DNA from: Sepiola atlantica
Taxonomy: Eukaryota; Mollusca; Cephalopoda; Sepiida; Sepiolidae
NCBI GenBank assembly: GCA_963556195.1
Contig: OY744533.1
Span: 44,128,413-44,192,412, forward strand
Reading direction: 5' to 3'
Length of the DNA: 64,000 bases
The translations under genes and the position numbers were made by a program. The notes beneath the pieces are model-generated. The model did not search any database, was not told the DNA's origin, and saw only the letters and a program-made list of their open reading frames with translations. Positions 45,044-58,149 of this stretch are shown here, in pieces; within the stretch, counting starts at the first letter, position 1, and each line of letters begins with the position of its first letter.

Positions 45044-46860
45044 TACCAGTGACTTGGTGTTATTTGTGAATCTAGATCCAATATCTTTGACATCCACCTT
45101 CAGTTGACGACGACTACTACTGCCTAAATGATAACACGACTCCATTTTGGTCACCTGGTAATCCGGCTTAATCCAAATGCTTCATTCTCTTAATTCCTTC
45201 TTGATCACTTCTGACAATTATAGTCTCAAATGCAATAGCAGAATTTCTCTTTTAAAACTTTTTTTTTTCTTCATTGCAAATTAGTGAAAAGAATTTCCTT
45301 CACATACACGTATACATATGTATAGGATTGAATATACGGATAAAATCCGACAATCTGAAGAAGAAAAAAATGAAATGGAAACGTAGACAAACCACAAAGT
45401 ATAAAAGACAATAAAATCACATCAAAACCCATCAAGTAGACGGATAATGTTGATTCTTCTGGGGGTATATACATATACTCAGATACTTCTGTCAATAAAG
45501 TAACATTGATGGGGTTTTGATGTGATTTTATTGTCTTTTATACTTTGTGGTTTGCCCACTTAGTAAAAAGAAAAAAAATACTTATGGCAAGTTAGCTACA
45601 CAGAAACATTTAATTTCCAAGGGAAATAATTCGACTAATTGCATGGATGTACATTCTATTTACGTTTTTATAGTTAAGATGTCCCCACTCCAACTTTAAC
45701 TATAAAGACCATCGTAAAATCCATGCAACAAATCTGATTTCTCTTAGGAATGAAACAAATGCTTGTAACTTACTTGACATAATATTTTTATACTAAGCTC
45801 TAGTCATGTAATGAGCACTGAAGTAAAGTACCAAAATAAAAAATATATATGTAATATATTTGAAAATATAAGTATATGTATATATACCCACCCCCAAACA
45901 CTGAATATTAAAAATTCTTCCTCATTTTTGGGAAGAAAAATGAAGCAAGAGAATAAACAACTGAAGCAATTAAATTCTCTCTAAAAGAAAAAAAAAAAGA
46001 TTTTCTTTAATTTATTTGGGATGATATTAAGCGGCAAATGGGAAGCTAAAGATCTACTAAATATTCAATTCTACAAAACAAAAACAACCCACAACTCCAA
46101 CAACTTTCAGTTGGCCCATTTGCTGTGCTGATGATTTGCAAAGGGATCTACCAAAACGTTTTCATGGTCAACTTGCTTTTTCAAAATATGGATGTAATAA
46201 AAACTTGGAATAAAATTAGATTGAACTTACAGCTATTTCTTATCCCCCACTCCCTCCTCCTTTATTAAAGATTTCATGCTTAAAACTACTGTCCTCTCAT
46301 AAATGTTTGCTTTTTCTCCACTTTTACAGGATTTTATTGAATTGGCTTAAATGGATTTTATTCCTTAATCCTAACTAGATTAGACTCCCCCCCCTCCTTT
46401 TTTTTTTCTCCTCTCGGTTGACTCTAAGAGAAACAAATACTTTAATTATTGAATTCACCTGAAAATTTCTCACTTTTCATACTTGATTTCTGTTCATGAA
46501 TTTTCAAACCTCTGTTTATAAATGGGATTGTATTTTGATGAAATGCCCCCTTCCAACTTATAACTGTTGACATTTTTTTGATAATTCTTAGCTAGTAACA
46601 TTTGTATGAGGACCAAAGGAAATTAACCGTAAATGTCATATCCGAGAGATTAAGGGTAAAGGTGGGTTTAATACACCTGTAAACAAGTCATTCTTTTTTA
46701 ACTCCAAGTTTTAAACATTGGAAGAAAAAAATATTTTTTTTATAGATTATTCTTTCCGTCTTACCGGTTCCATGTTTTGCTTGTTAGTTTATTTAACATG
46801 ATAGATAACTTTTTCTTCTGTATTTATATTGTATAATAAAGATCAGGTTATTATAAAATG
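45044..46860 (+). other. 3' UTR region of the DNAJA1-type gene
   Basis: AT-rich sequence after the stop codon. AATAAA occurs at 45493, 45835 and 46835. The last, in GTATAATAAAGATCAGG, is a plausible distal signal, but the true end is unknown. It includes a strong inverted repeat at 45386-45554. No other ORF of note. Confidence 0.5.
45386..45554. repeat. Inverted repeat (~50-bp arms) in the 3' UTR
   Basis: The arm 45386-45435 (ACAAACCACAAAGTATAAAA ... CAAAACCCATCAA) is complementary to 45506-45554 with one or two mismatches. The loop is about 70 nt. In the mRNA it would form a stable duplex. It may be an inserted MITE. Confidence 0.9.
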
Positions 46861-47550
46861 CAAATATTGGACATTTGTTATCTCGCTTGATCAAAAAAGG
46901 ACAGAATTCTTTAAATTGTTCATCTCAATATGAATAATGGAATTAAAAGGGTTAGGGTTGACCTCTCTCCTAAACTTAATGTTTGTCTCCCCCTTTATTT
47001 ATTTATTTTTTTTTCATTGTTTCTGTTCATTTAGATTTAGTCTACCTCCACCCCTGCTCCCCAGTCCTCTTTGCAGCAAAATAAAATTGTAGAATTGTAA
47101 ATTAAAAATTCTGTAATCTTGCAGTATAATTAACAGCAGAGAAATCAACAATGTACAACAAATAGCTTTTACCAAATGCCTTAAAATTAAATCTTCTACC
47201 GACCTGTATATTTTAAACGTTCTGAAACTGTTTTCAAGTTTTATTTAGAAATTAGAATTTGTTCAAAGCTCTCTTAACAAAATGGCTGTTTGGCCCTCTG
47301 CTGGTAGTTATCGACACCATTTTTTTTTAATACTCAACTTAATAACATTCAGAAATAATAAATCTTAGTTTTCACATTTTAAATATATACGCGTCTGTAA
47401 AAAATTAAATTTTAATGCTCTTAAAAGTTATTAGTTTGTTCCCCCCCCCCCCCACAGCTGTTAACCATACTGCAAGATTACCAAAAATTCTTTACAAAAA
47501 TATGATCAATCTCATATTTGCATTGTTTTTATTTTCACCGTTGCTATTTA
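46861..47550. other. Non-coding interval
   Basis: No gene is supported; AT-rich with a C run at 47443-47454. Confidence 0.55.
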
Positions 47551-47554
47551 TTTT

Positions 47555-47605
47555 GACGAATTCCGACTGATGTACTGGTCTTCTTCAGATGTTTTTTTTT
47601 TTCTT
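47555..47605 (-). repeat. Hammerhead-like relic motif (variant)
   Basis: The minus strand shows CATCTGAAGAAGACCAG, TACATCAG and CGGAATTCG, a variant of the CTGAAGA ... CGAAACG motif pair at 28357-28675. Confidence 0.45.
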
Positions 47606-47896
47606 TTTGCCAATTTGTGCTGACGTTTCAGAAATACTAAAATCTGATAAATTCATCTTTTTGATGGCAATTTATAAATGAACAAAATGTCAATTTCTTT
47701 TTCGCTAAAATAATCACTGATTATTTTATTGCACAAACAGTCAATCCACGAATGTTTTTAAATAAGTTAACTCTTTTTGGATCGATGACCAGTTCAAATG
47801 TTTCTCCTGGTCAGTGTTTCAATTTTTTCCCCCCATGTTGAATATATTAAAATCTTACAAAATGCAAGTATAACTTGATGTTAATTTATATATTTA

Positions 47897-47945
47897 CTGG
47901 CAAAACCTACCCGCCCTCCGGGCAACAATTAATCGAGGGGGCTAT
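47897..47945 (-). mobile_element. Helitron-like 3' end, family B
   Basis: On the minus strand: GCCCGGAGGGC hairpin, then GGGTAGGTTTTGCCAG, a CTAG-type end with one change (CTGG on plus). Near-identical to 50720 and similar to 63640. The body would extend rightward; the 5' end was not found. Confidence 0.6.
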
Positions 47946-48307
47946 ATATAGTTATGTTTACATTTTTAAATATTAATTTTAATTTTTTTTTTTTTTTTTT
48001 TTCTTCTCCATTGTTAGAAAATACTGGATTTAAAACAGAAGGATATGTAATTTAGAGGTACAGAAATATGATTGAAGAAAAATATAATTTTGTAGTAAAT
48101 AAAATTTCAATTCCATCCAGGAGGAAAGAAATAAGCTAACCTTATTTCAAATAAAAATTGTGTGCATGTTATATATATATATAATTTGATTTTGTGACTG
48201 AACAAAGTGATTAAGTAAAACTAAGAGATGACAAAACGTTTAAAATTAAATCAACTTTAACTTCATTTTGAAAACTGTATTATGATAATTCAATAACTAT
48301 TTAGAAC

Positions 48308-48480
48308 AAAGTGTAGTATCTGTTCTGATGTTACACTTTGTCTATTCTGTCCGTCTAGACTACGGCAATTTTAATTTGTTCCAATCCAGAGTGCTTCTTT
48401 TGGGGTAGCTGGATTACCTCGCATTAAAAACTGACCTTGTGTCTAACTTTACACTTGTGGGAAGGCAAGTAAATAGGAAT
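48308..48480 (+). repeat. U2-headed SINE
   Basis: Begins with CAAAGTGTAGTATCTGTTCT, a U2 snRNA segment with the same extra A as at 7981 and 12803. The body contains GGCAATTTTAATTTGTTCC, and the tail ACCTTGTGTCTAACTTTACA ... GGCAAGTAAATAGG. The body differs from that at 12803 but matches the eroded copy at 7813-7975. Confidence 0.7.
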
Positions 48481-48523
48481 ATCTGTTATGGGACGTGTTT
48501 TTTTTTTTTTTTTGTTTTCATTG

Positions 48524-48872
48524 TGTACGTTTTTAGCGTCCGAAATTGCTTTTTCAAAAAGCCGGCATTCTATGCGATTATTTGATTCATAGTTTCAAAA
48601 TTACATTGCAATTTAAGATGTAACAAATATTGATACAGATTTAATTTAATATCGATTCTTTTTTGAGAGAGAAATTAGTATTTTGTTACTCTAACTTTAA
48701 TATGGAAAAATACTCTTAAAATCACACGCAAGAAAGGAAGATAAAATATCTTAAAATAGAATCGATATCAAATTAAATCTTTATGAATATTTTTACTTTT
48801 AAAACTACAAATCGAATACTCGTATAGAATGAGTTCTTTTTAAGATAATTTAGGACGATGAAAACGTAGACA
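48524..48872. mobile_element. MITE, family M1 copy 2
   Basis: Inverted termini TGTACGTTTTTAGCGTCC (48524) and its complement ending at 48872. An inner inverted block shares ATCGATATCAAATTAAAT-type sequence. It is about 350 bp with no coding capacity. Confidence 0.75.
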
Positions 48873-50719
48873 AATTTTAAAATAAAACAAAGGAATTTTG
48901 ATTTTACAATTAGTACTTAATTGGAATTTTTGCATTTCTAGACTTTATTAGAAAAATATTACTGTGCGCAATAGTTTTGTTGTACTTGTACTGTCAACAA
49001 AAATAATTGCAATTACCTCCCTTGAAAATAATTCAAAATATTTTAAACGTTTTGGTAATTTATCCTTTTTATTATTTAATCACTTCAATTAATTACTGTT
49101 GATATCGACAAAACTATTGCATATATATAGGGAAAATAGCGAACTAAAATTAGAAGTCTATAACAGAGCAGTAATTTATTATAAACAGTTTAAAAAATAA
49201 TTATGCAAATTAGACGTACAGAATCTTCTGTTTAGATCTTTAATCGCTAGTATATATACAGAATTTCCGAGTTAAACGTATTTACTTAACTAACAGAGCC
49301 CTTTTGTGTGTAATATAGGTATGATGAATTAATTATTCATTTTGATAAAGTATCTCTTGACAAAAGTGATTCATTTTATTTAAAACTTATAAAGCTTAAT
49401 TTATGCTGAGGCTGGATTCAAATGACTTTAAGTAGACGACGGGTGGGGCCTGAAAGCCTTAGTAATTGTTGGTTCAACTATTCTTCATATGTGATTAATC
49501 TGTTTTGTTATTCACATGGAAGAATCTATGTAGCAAATTAAGTTAACCAACTGCTGCAGGAATGGAGCATGAGAGATTGTTTTTGGTTTTTTTAATCCAA
49601 ATAAATTTGTTATTATTCAGGACTTCAATTTATTTTCTTGATCATTTCACTTTAGTGTCCTAATTTGTTAGTCATTAAACAAATAACTTAATGGACCCAA
49701 TTGATAACATGTAAGAACTGAACTTATTATTCTTACAATCGCTTTAGTCTTTCCCAAAATAATGCATTCGTTAATAATTGTCAACTTTTCCTTTTAGTGA
49801 GAATCAAGCTGTTTAAGTTGGCCTTTAAAGCAACAGCCAAATCTACTTGAGTTGATTCGTTTTCAGGACTGGAAATGTTACTGAAATTAGTGCCTTTTTG
49901 TAGAGATTGACGACTGAAGTTATTTAAAATCATCTTTCAGTTGCATTCATATGAAAAATTATTTGTACAGCAGTTGTCAATTGTTGCACTTTGGTCTCAA
50001 AAGTAAAACTATTGCTTTGTTCCTATTTACTTATATACCCCCCCCCCTTTCTCCATATAATTTCAAACTTCTGATCAAGTAGTAAGTCGGCCATGATTGT
50101 TCCCTTCAGTGCAATTCTTCCATTAACATTGCAGACCACATAATCCACTTTGGCTCTGCTTGATGACTGCTCCTCTTTTGTTGCTGACAATTGATTACAT
50201 AGTTTCTCTCTGTCCATTTCTTAATTAAACAATTATCAAACAAATCCCCATTATTTCAAAACCTGGCTAGGATTTGAGTTCAACAAGCAACTTCTATTGG
50301 ATTTTAACAATGCTGACTATTAGAAATCTCTTCATGTCACTTAATTTACATGATAAATATTGTAATTTTTTATTGACTGCATATGAGTCATGTAATTAAC
50401 TGAGAAATATATAAAATGTTTAACTTTGAATTTAATTAAAACCAGCAGAGCTACCTCATGGTGCATGTATATTATATAAAACATACCAGTGAATTAAAAA
50501 GGGGGGAAAAAATCTAATTCTAAAGCTTAATGGAAAATATAAACAATTCAATTCTTTCATTAATAGGCAAATGTTGGATAAATTCTTCACAATTTATTTA
50601 AATATACTGTCTATCTACCAGAACTCTTAAAAATTGTTGCCATATTTATTTTATTACATTTGTCACTTGCAAAAATCTTTGCTCCTATTACGTTTTAAAA
50701 AAAAAAAAAAAAAAAAATA
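48873..50719. other. Non-coding AT-rich interval
   Basis: No gene is supported. The minus-strand frame at 50023-50217 (64 codons) is not recognised. A TA repeat precedes 49130, and there is an A run at 50697-50717. Confidence 0.5.
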
Positions 50720-50995
50720 CTAGCAAAACCTACCCGCCCTCCGGCAGCAATTAATTGGGATGGAGGCCGTTAATTAAAAAAGTAATTTTACTCAGAATTC
50801 AAAAATGTTCAACTTTGGTAAATGTGTAGATTAAAACACTAAGCTAAATACCCCCCCCCCGCCCCCAAATGAGATACTCCTTTTTAGGTCATTCTAAATT
50901 ATTAGGGCAGTTAACTAATATATTTTTTAACAAGTTCGACTGGCAAGGTTGTAAAAAAAACAAAAAAAAACACGCAATCGCCCCAACGCAATAAC
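50720..50995 (-). mobile_element. Helitron-like 3' end, family B, with M2 arm
   Basis: CTAGCAAAACCTACCCGCCC at 50720 (minus: hairpin then GCTAG, followed by T). About 170 bp into the element lies the M2 block (GGGCAGTTAACTAATAT ... GACTGGCAAGG), as in the copy at 63640. A mixed C run occurs near 50850. The 5' end was not found. Confidence 0.6.
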
Positions 50996-52894
50996 GAAGA
51001 GAATTCATCTCCAATGGCAAAAAATTGTTAGCTGCCATAATAGAATGGCTCGAAAATGAAGGATCATTTAATGTTTTTAATTCAATTTTCACGGAAAAGT
51101 AAACAACTAAAATCAATTGCTAAAAATAAAAAAGGGACATATGGTTAAAAAAATGTTTAAGATTTAAAAAAAAATTAAATATGAGTAAATTTATTAGAAA
51201 CTTTTAAAAGAAAAAGCATTCAAAAGACTGTTTTGGGGTTTTTCGTCTGTACAACATATTTTAAGTAACAGTAACCTGTTTTGATGATGATGATACATTT
51301 ATTCATTTAGACCAAAAGGGTTGCCCGGGAGAGGAGTAATTTATTTATTTGTGTATAAACAGAAACTAATTTCCTTTCATATTTTATCAGTTTCCCTTGC
51401 TCATAAAAAATAAATTTGCATACATGATTATTGAAGCGAGCCCGACTTGCACATGTTCACTTTGATTATATTATACTTGTATCCGCCAAACAATGTATGT
51501 ATCGGTTGTCTTATGTAAGTTGAACTATGGCTTCGCACCCGGTGACCGGCCACACTAGAAATCTAAATATGGTACATAAGAAAAACCACTGCACATGCAT
51601 TTGGGGGTAAGATGGTCAGTGGCCATATTTGCTCTCTATCACACACACATAACACCATGAGAAGAGCAGTAGGAATCAAATAGAATTTTAATGTCTTCAT
51701 AATTCTCCTCATAAATGGGAATCCCGGGCACCATCAGTTAAAAGTGGTTAAACAAAAAAAGTCACTTTGTCATTCCTTCGTTCTGAGCTTTGGGTAAAAC
51801 AATAGGATTACAGATATTACCCTAATCTTGAAATAAGACCAGTCCTTCTCGGTTATTACAATGTTTCAGTTGATAGACGAGTCATTTTGTGCGAGAAATG
51901 TAAGTCAATGGAGATTAATGTGAAAGTATATTTGGATTGCAAATCTAAAATGTAATTGGTTTTCTGTTTAAAATAACTTGGAGCCATAAAATAATGAATT
52001 GAAAAGGTGGTAGGAGGTGGTGTCTGTCCTAGATGACCAATAAAAATAAATGGAAGGTCGAGTTTCAGTAAAAAGTAGACAACACACATTTTCGATACAA
52101 AGAAAAAATAATTTTTATCAGAATGGTCTTTTCTGAGAAACTTTATTTGAACCTGTTAGTGGAACGGAGAGGATCGATAAAAGTTACACAGTAAAATTGG
52201 GGGGAGGAGGTAATTATATATTTGAATATTAACGTTTTCTGTTGCAAGATTATAAAACTATCCTGAAAGAAAATCAGTAACCTTTGAAGACCGAGGAATT
52301 ACACAAGTCTTTTCGTCAAAGGGAAAAGGGACTCCTAAAAAAAAAAAAAAATGGCACCACTTGTCACTATTTCAAAGCAACTTATTTCATAAACCCAATA
52401 TTAATGATAAAAAGTTAACAATTTGAATCTGACATACGAAATGATTTTTTTTTTTTTTTTTTTTTTTAAATTGAACCTGTTCGTTTTTTTTTGTTTTTTT
52501 TTTTTATAAAAATAAAGTAAACAAGAGAAATAATTCCTTTTTATAATATGCCACAAATAAAAATGCAAATTTTATTTTATTTTTCATTATATCAAAAAGA
52601 AATGTAAGACGGTGGGGGGTGGTATTTACCTTGTGGAATATTACAATTATTTCCCTTCTGTACTGCATCATTTATTTACATTGGCCATGTGACAAGTTGT
52701 TGCAATATAATAGTTTTCTACAATAAGTTTTCAAATAATGACAAGCAACATTTTTAGCATTCTTCTAAAGTTAGTATTAGCAGAAATTAATGCATTTTTT
52801 GTTTAAAAAAAAAGTTACCACTAATAACTTCCACCATATACATTTAAATTCAATTTTTTACCGACCGTATTCTTTTAAGTGTAGAAACTAAGTT

Positions 52895-52928
<34 letters not shown>

Positions 52929-53365
52929 AATTTGACTTATAAAAACTTGAAAAAAAAAAAAATAACTAGGTTGAAAAGATTAAAAGACTTATCCTGTAAT
53001 TAACCCTAATTCTGGAGAAAGGGGGTGGTTTGCCACTCGGGCTTAGGCTTATTGGTAGCGTAAGCCCCCCCCCCCCTATTTTAAGAAATGAAGCCCCACC
53101 TACAACAGAGGGCTAAGCAGCCATTTTTGCTTCACAATTGTCAGAAAGAGCTTTGAACAAAATCTAATTTTGAAATTTAAATTTTAATGCATTTGGTAAA
53201 TTCATTTATTTTTCGATTTCTTGACCGTTAACTATCAGCTTCATTAAGCAAATATAAATTTTGATTACTTTTAAAATAATGCTTGCCTTATAAAAACCAC
53301 AACACAAAGAATTTCTGAAGAATTTATTTTTGTTTTTTTACTTCATCCCAAACCAGGCAAGTTGC
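50996..53365. other. Non-coding AT-rich interval
   Basis: No gene. Long T/A homopolymers lie at 52447-52503 and 52896-52926. 53000-53095 has a C run and a GGGCTTAGGCTTA block related to M2. ORFs at 50889-51116 and 51856-52089 have no recognisable domain. Confidence 0.5.
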
Positions 53366-53369
53366 AACT

Positions 53370-54415
53370 GTAGACATGAGGGTCTACTGAGAATTAGGAG
53401 CTCCGCAGTAGGGTTAGGGTTAGTTTCTGCATGTCAGTACAGTCCAGGGAGTTCCAAACGCTGGCAGCTTGAGTACAAGGCTTTCTGGCATCTGAGGACC
53501 TTCACAGTGAATGGGATTTACCTGTGAGTTCATTATGGCACATTCTATTGAGGTACTTCTAAAACAAGCACAAGGATGCAACATTGCGGTGATGAGGCTG
53601 GAGATTGCTTGATAGTGATAAAGACTCAAAGATGGAGAGACTAATGCATGGTGCACTAGCCCAAATGTGACAATAATACTTCATGCATGGGTGGATGGTG
53701 ACTTTGTAGAGATATAGGATACTGTCAGGTGTGAGAAGTTTCTTTGCAGCAGTCTTGTCTGTTTGAACGTTTGGTAAGATGTTATTTGCCATGCCAATCG
53801 TTGGTCGAAGAGGTTTCTTGTACTTATTGAAGGAAAGAAGCTTTGTCTTAGTAGCGTTGAATGTTACCATCCATTAATGACCCCATTCCACTACAGACTG
53901 GAGGTCACTTTCTAGGAATTCGGCCATTGCCTTCGATATGTGCACGTCTGTTTTGCCCACATAACGTGTTGTCAGCAAATATACCCATCTCAGACAATAT
54001 CATCAGGGGTACATCTGCATTTATGTCATGTTTGGATGAACGGTCATTGAGGACAACATGGCTCTTTCTTTTGGATAGGAAGGATTTAATTATATTAAAT
54101 ATTCGTCCAGTAATACTATATGAATTCATTTTTATGAGAAGCCCTTTATGCCAGACCTCGTCGAAGGCTTTGGATATATCAAGCGCCCTAGCTTCACCTG
54201 CTTTGTTCAGAGATGAGTTAGAATATCCGCAGTAGACCATGCCTAAATCCAAAGTTTTTAAGATGTGCCTGACACGTGATGGTTAGGTCATCAAGTGTGG
54301 CTTTAGACCGCAATGGAAAATTTGGGAGAGTGTGGTTTGCAGAGTCCAAAGTAGAGTTTGAGGCGAAAAGCTGGGCAAGTAGTTCAGCTGTGCAAGCTGA
54401 ACATTTTCTCAAACC
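53370..54415 (-). pseudogene. Decayed CR1/RTE-type LINE reverse transcriptase
   Basis: The minus strand shows RT motif A (ALDISKAFDEVWHKGLLIKM) at about 54180-54120 and a following block (IIKSFLSKRKSHVVLNDRSS). Motif C is altered (IFADNTL instead of a FADDT box). Motif B is missing: DVP joins directly to the segment before motif C, an internal deletion. Downstream are VTFNATKTKLLSFN and, in another frame, HRNVASLCLFYKYLNRMC, a typical C-terminal region of such LINEs. It is clearly dead. The clade is by pattern only. Confidence 0.75.
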
Positions 54416-57400
54416 GTAGGGAAGGAGGTTAATAAAAAAAATGCTGCTGAAATGCTTTAAAATTCAACATTTTTATTTAAACTTCATTCCTTTCAAATAT
54501 TTTTTTGAACTTTAATTTTTCATTTGACAGCAAAATATTTTTTGTATAAATTTAAAAAAATAAACTCTTCAGCAGTAAATTATTATTTATAAATCATAGC
54601 ATTTATCGAAGTTATTTTTTTAATGTATTTAAATTAATAAAACAAAACCATTGATTAATTTACGAATGTTATATGAAAACATTTTCAGCAGTTTCTTTTG
54701 AAAAATTAAAAAATATTTTTCAATCATATCTTATTTTATGAATAAATAAAAAATAAACCATTTGGAAAAATATTTCTTTTTTTATACAAAACGAGGCAAT
54801 TACTTCGATACAATAGAATATGAGTGTCATTTTGTGAACAAGTTCTTTGTTGATTCAACAACTTTTAATGAATCCTCACAGAATACAGGTTATCCAATTA
54901 AAGATAATTCATCGGTATCAATCTCTTACGCAACTTCTGAAATCGATGGCTTTTCAGAAAATTATTCTGAGCTCCATTTTAGTATGAAAATTGTTAAAAT
55001 TGGTTGAGTGAATCTAGAGTTATAATGTACAGGTAAAGATTAGCTAGAAAATGAATGACAAAAGTACATTAAAACCAACTGATCCATTGAACTCCACAGA
55101 CTAGCGCTGTCATTACAATTAGTCAACTTCCTGGGTGGTCAGATAACGATGGTGAGGAAAAACGGTCACCTAGTTTCTGGTGGAAAGTAAATATATTCAG
55201 GCTGTTGAAGGAGAATGATCTCAGCATGTAACAGAAGGTTTTCACTAAAGTCGACAAGACAATGATCGACGGATAGCATATGGGTCCATAACCATTACGG
55301 TTATCACACACACACCTAGCACAACTAAGTTATCCCTACAACTTGTTTTGTGTCTTTTCTACTGTAGTGTGATCAGTGAGGTGATCATAAAGCCACAATT
55401 AAATGGTTGTGACATAACCGCAGGTTGCATTCTCTTTCATGCATGAGAATACCAAATGGTAATTTGAAGCAATTAAAATATGAAAGAAAAAAAAATAAAT
55501 GAAAAATATTAGAGCTGATAAAATGCAATTAATGAACATTTTAAAGAGAATCTGAATAATAGATTTTTTTTTTTTGAAGACCTAAATTAGTTCTTGTCAA
55601 ATGCAAGTACATCATACATAATAAGAGGAATATAGATTCGCTTCCACTATGTGTGATGACAATAACTGAAAGCCCCAAACTGATGACAATGTTTCTTCAG
55701 TATTATTGTAGATTAACACCTACTATGGGAGATAATAGGTACGTGCAAAATCAATGGCTGATTTCCAAAATGTAAAAACATTTTGACCCTCCCTTCATTT
55801 CAAAATTCAGAAAATCAACCAATTTTAATGAAATTATCAGTATTTCTTAATCAACGATTACGGAATATAATGAAACCATTATTTTTCTTAAAATCTTAGT
55901 GAAAATGTGTTATTTGTAGAAAACAAAATACATCTTTACTAAAGTTATATTTTTAAGTATTAATAAAAAAAAAAATGCATGAATTTTTTTTTTTAAATGA
56001 AAATAAAGCACTGTAAATGTAAACAATTCAAAATTAAAAAAAAATTCATATATATTACGAAAAAGGCCCCTAGATTTTGTGTTAATAAAATCACTATAAC
56101 TCAAAGAAAAATTAATTTATTGAATTAGCAAGGTTATTTAATAAAGCATTATTTAATCAATATTTTCATCAAAAAAATAATATAATTGCAAAAAAACTTT
56201 GATTTTAATGATTAGAGTTTCTGGGAAAATTTTAAATGCAATATAATATTTTCCTTTTGCACATGAACGTGTCATCATCATAAGAAATTCTTTTTATAAT
56301 CTTAAAAATAAACAAAAGTAAAAAAAATGAGGATCAGGATCATTACAAAAAAAAGAATTTAAAAAATTGGATAATTTCTACTAATGATTAATTTGGATGG
56401 GTATGGTGGCCCTGTTCTGTAATAAACAGGTGGGATTAGCCCTCCAACCATCACTCACTCCCACACCGCCCTCAAAATTTTATTTTTAGAGATTCAACAA
56501 TTACGTTAATTTCACAATTCATTTGGAAAGATAAAATATAATTTTGTGTTTGTATTTATTTTGTCATTTTTTCATTAATAAATATTTAAAAAGGTAAAAA
56601 CAATTATTTATTGATATATAAATAGAATTCAAATATGACATTTTCTTTCAACATTGAATTCTATTTATTTATTAATAAATAATTGTTTTAACGTTTTTCA
56701 ATGAATAAATTGTCAGTGTAGTCATTGATTTTAATTTACTTTTTCACACTTAAAATAAAAAAAATAAACTTAGCTTTATTTTAAAAAGAATTAATAACGT
56801 TACGACACGTTAAGAATAAATCGAGTAACTAAAGTTTTTAATCATCATGTAAAAAAAAAATTGATAAAATTGATTCAGTTCATAACGTAAAAATAATTTT
56901 AAACAGTTTTAAAAAGTTTTATTTAAAATTCTCAGTAAAACATTGGTAAACAGACGTCATATATAATTTCAGAGTATTACTGAATTAAAAACTAATACCA
57001 AGTTAAATATGAATCTTTTAAATAAAAATAAATAAAATCTTAATTGCGTACATTCACAAATATTTTAATTAAATAAGAATTTTCCTTTTTTATTACATAA
57101 AAAATAAGGGTACTTAAATTAATTAAATTTCTTTATAATCTTAAAAAGAAAGAAATTAATGGATAATAATTTTTCAATTTCTATAAACTATTACAAAACC
57201 ATTTTCATATATAAAGTTAAAAATTATAAATGTTTATTACATTTTTGCTTTCCATATATTTTACAAAGTCGTTTACTGATTGACTGAATGCCGGATTTTA
57301 CTAAACTATGGCTTTTTAGGGGATAATTTTGCTAATTTTTAGTAAAACGTAGGAAATTTTTGTTTTAATGATACTGATCTTATGACTTTAATTTAATAAT

Positions 57401-57735
57401 TATGTTTGAAATAGTTCCAGAAAACTTATATTTATCTTCCAAGGGATTTTTACAAGTAATTTCTTTCAAAGTTCAAAATTCACTGAATTTTTGTTTTTTT
57501 TAGCCGTTGTGATAACATTTTTCACTATAATTTTTTTTCACACGTAAATATACATTTTTTTCCTTTTAGAGATTAAGTTCAGGCTTTTATCCTTCAAACA
57601 CAATCAAAGTTTACACAAAAACTAATTAAAAATTTAATGATAAGCGCTTTTTAACAATTATAGTCCGTACAAGACACAGACATTTTTGCACGTACCTAGG
57701 AGATAAATTCTATGCTTTTGTGTGTGTGGGATGGG
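54416..57735. other. Non-coding, very AT-rich interval
   Basis: No supported gene. A 94-bp palindromic block lies at 56597-56690. The frames at 54762-55007 and 55910-56104 have no recognised motif. Confidence 0.55.
56597..56690. repeat. Short inverted repeat
   Basis: AACAATTATTTATT ... AATAGAATTCAA pairs with TTGAATTCTATT ... AATAAATAATTGTT across a loop of about 17 nt. Arms are about 38 bp with small indels. Confidence 0.8.
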
Positions 57736-57739
57736 AGAT

Positions 57740-58030
57740 TACTTTTTTTAGGCGATTATGTGTGGTTTTATGACCTTGCAACTCAGACTTAGGGTTAATG
57801 GCAAAAAAATTTGGTTAACTACCATACCATTTACAATGGCCCAGAAATAGGGGATCATTTTATGTTTAAATTTAACGTTAAATGATCACAATTTCCAGGT
57901 TATTCTAACTTTTTATGGCAGTTAACTAAATTTTTTATCACTTACCCTAAGTCTGAGTGGAAAGGTTTTAAAACCATGCGTAATCACATAAAAAAGTAGA
58001 ATCTTATTGGAGGAGAGGGGGGGGGGTATC
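57740..58030. mobile_element. Foldback element, family M2
   Basis: Left arm (GGCGATTATGTGTGG ... CAGACTTAGGGTTA ... GTTAACT) and right arm (AGTTAACT ... TACCCTAAGTCTGAGTGG ... CGTAATCACATAAAA) are inverted, centred near 57870. Arms are about 120 bp. Single arms of the same family lie at 44085-44465, 50850-50990 and 63780-63870. Confidence 0.75.
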
Positions 58031-58149
58031 TGAGTGTGTTATTCTACAAATTCAACTCTTCTTCTTTACAATGGAACAACAATGGGGTGAAAAAAAAAAT
58101 GAACAAGTGTAACAGGAAAAAGATTTTATGTTTGACAAAATAATTTTGT

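Noticed and set aside
51530..51570. Another Helitron 3' end (CCGGTGACCGG then CACACTAG)
   Set aside because: The base after CTAG is A, not T, and the hairpin does not match either family in this window.
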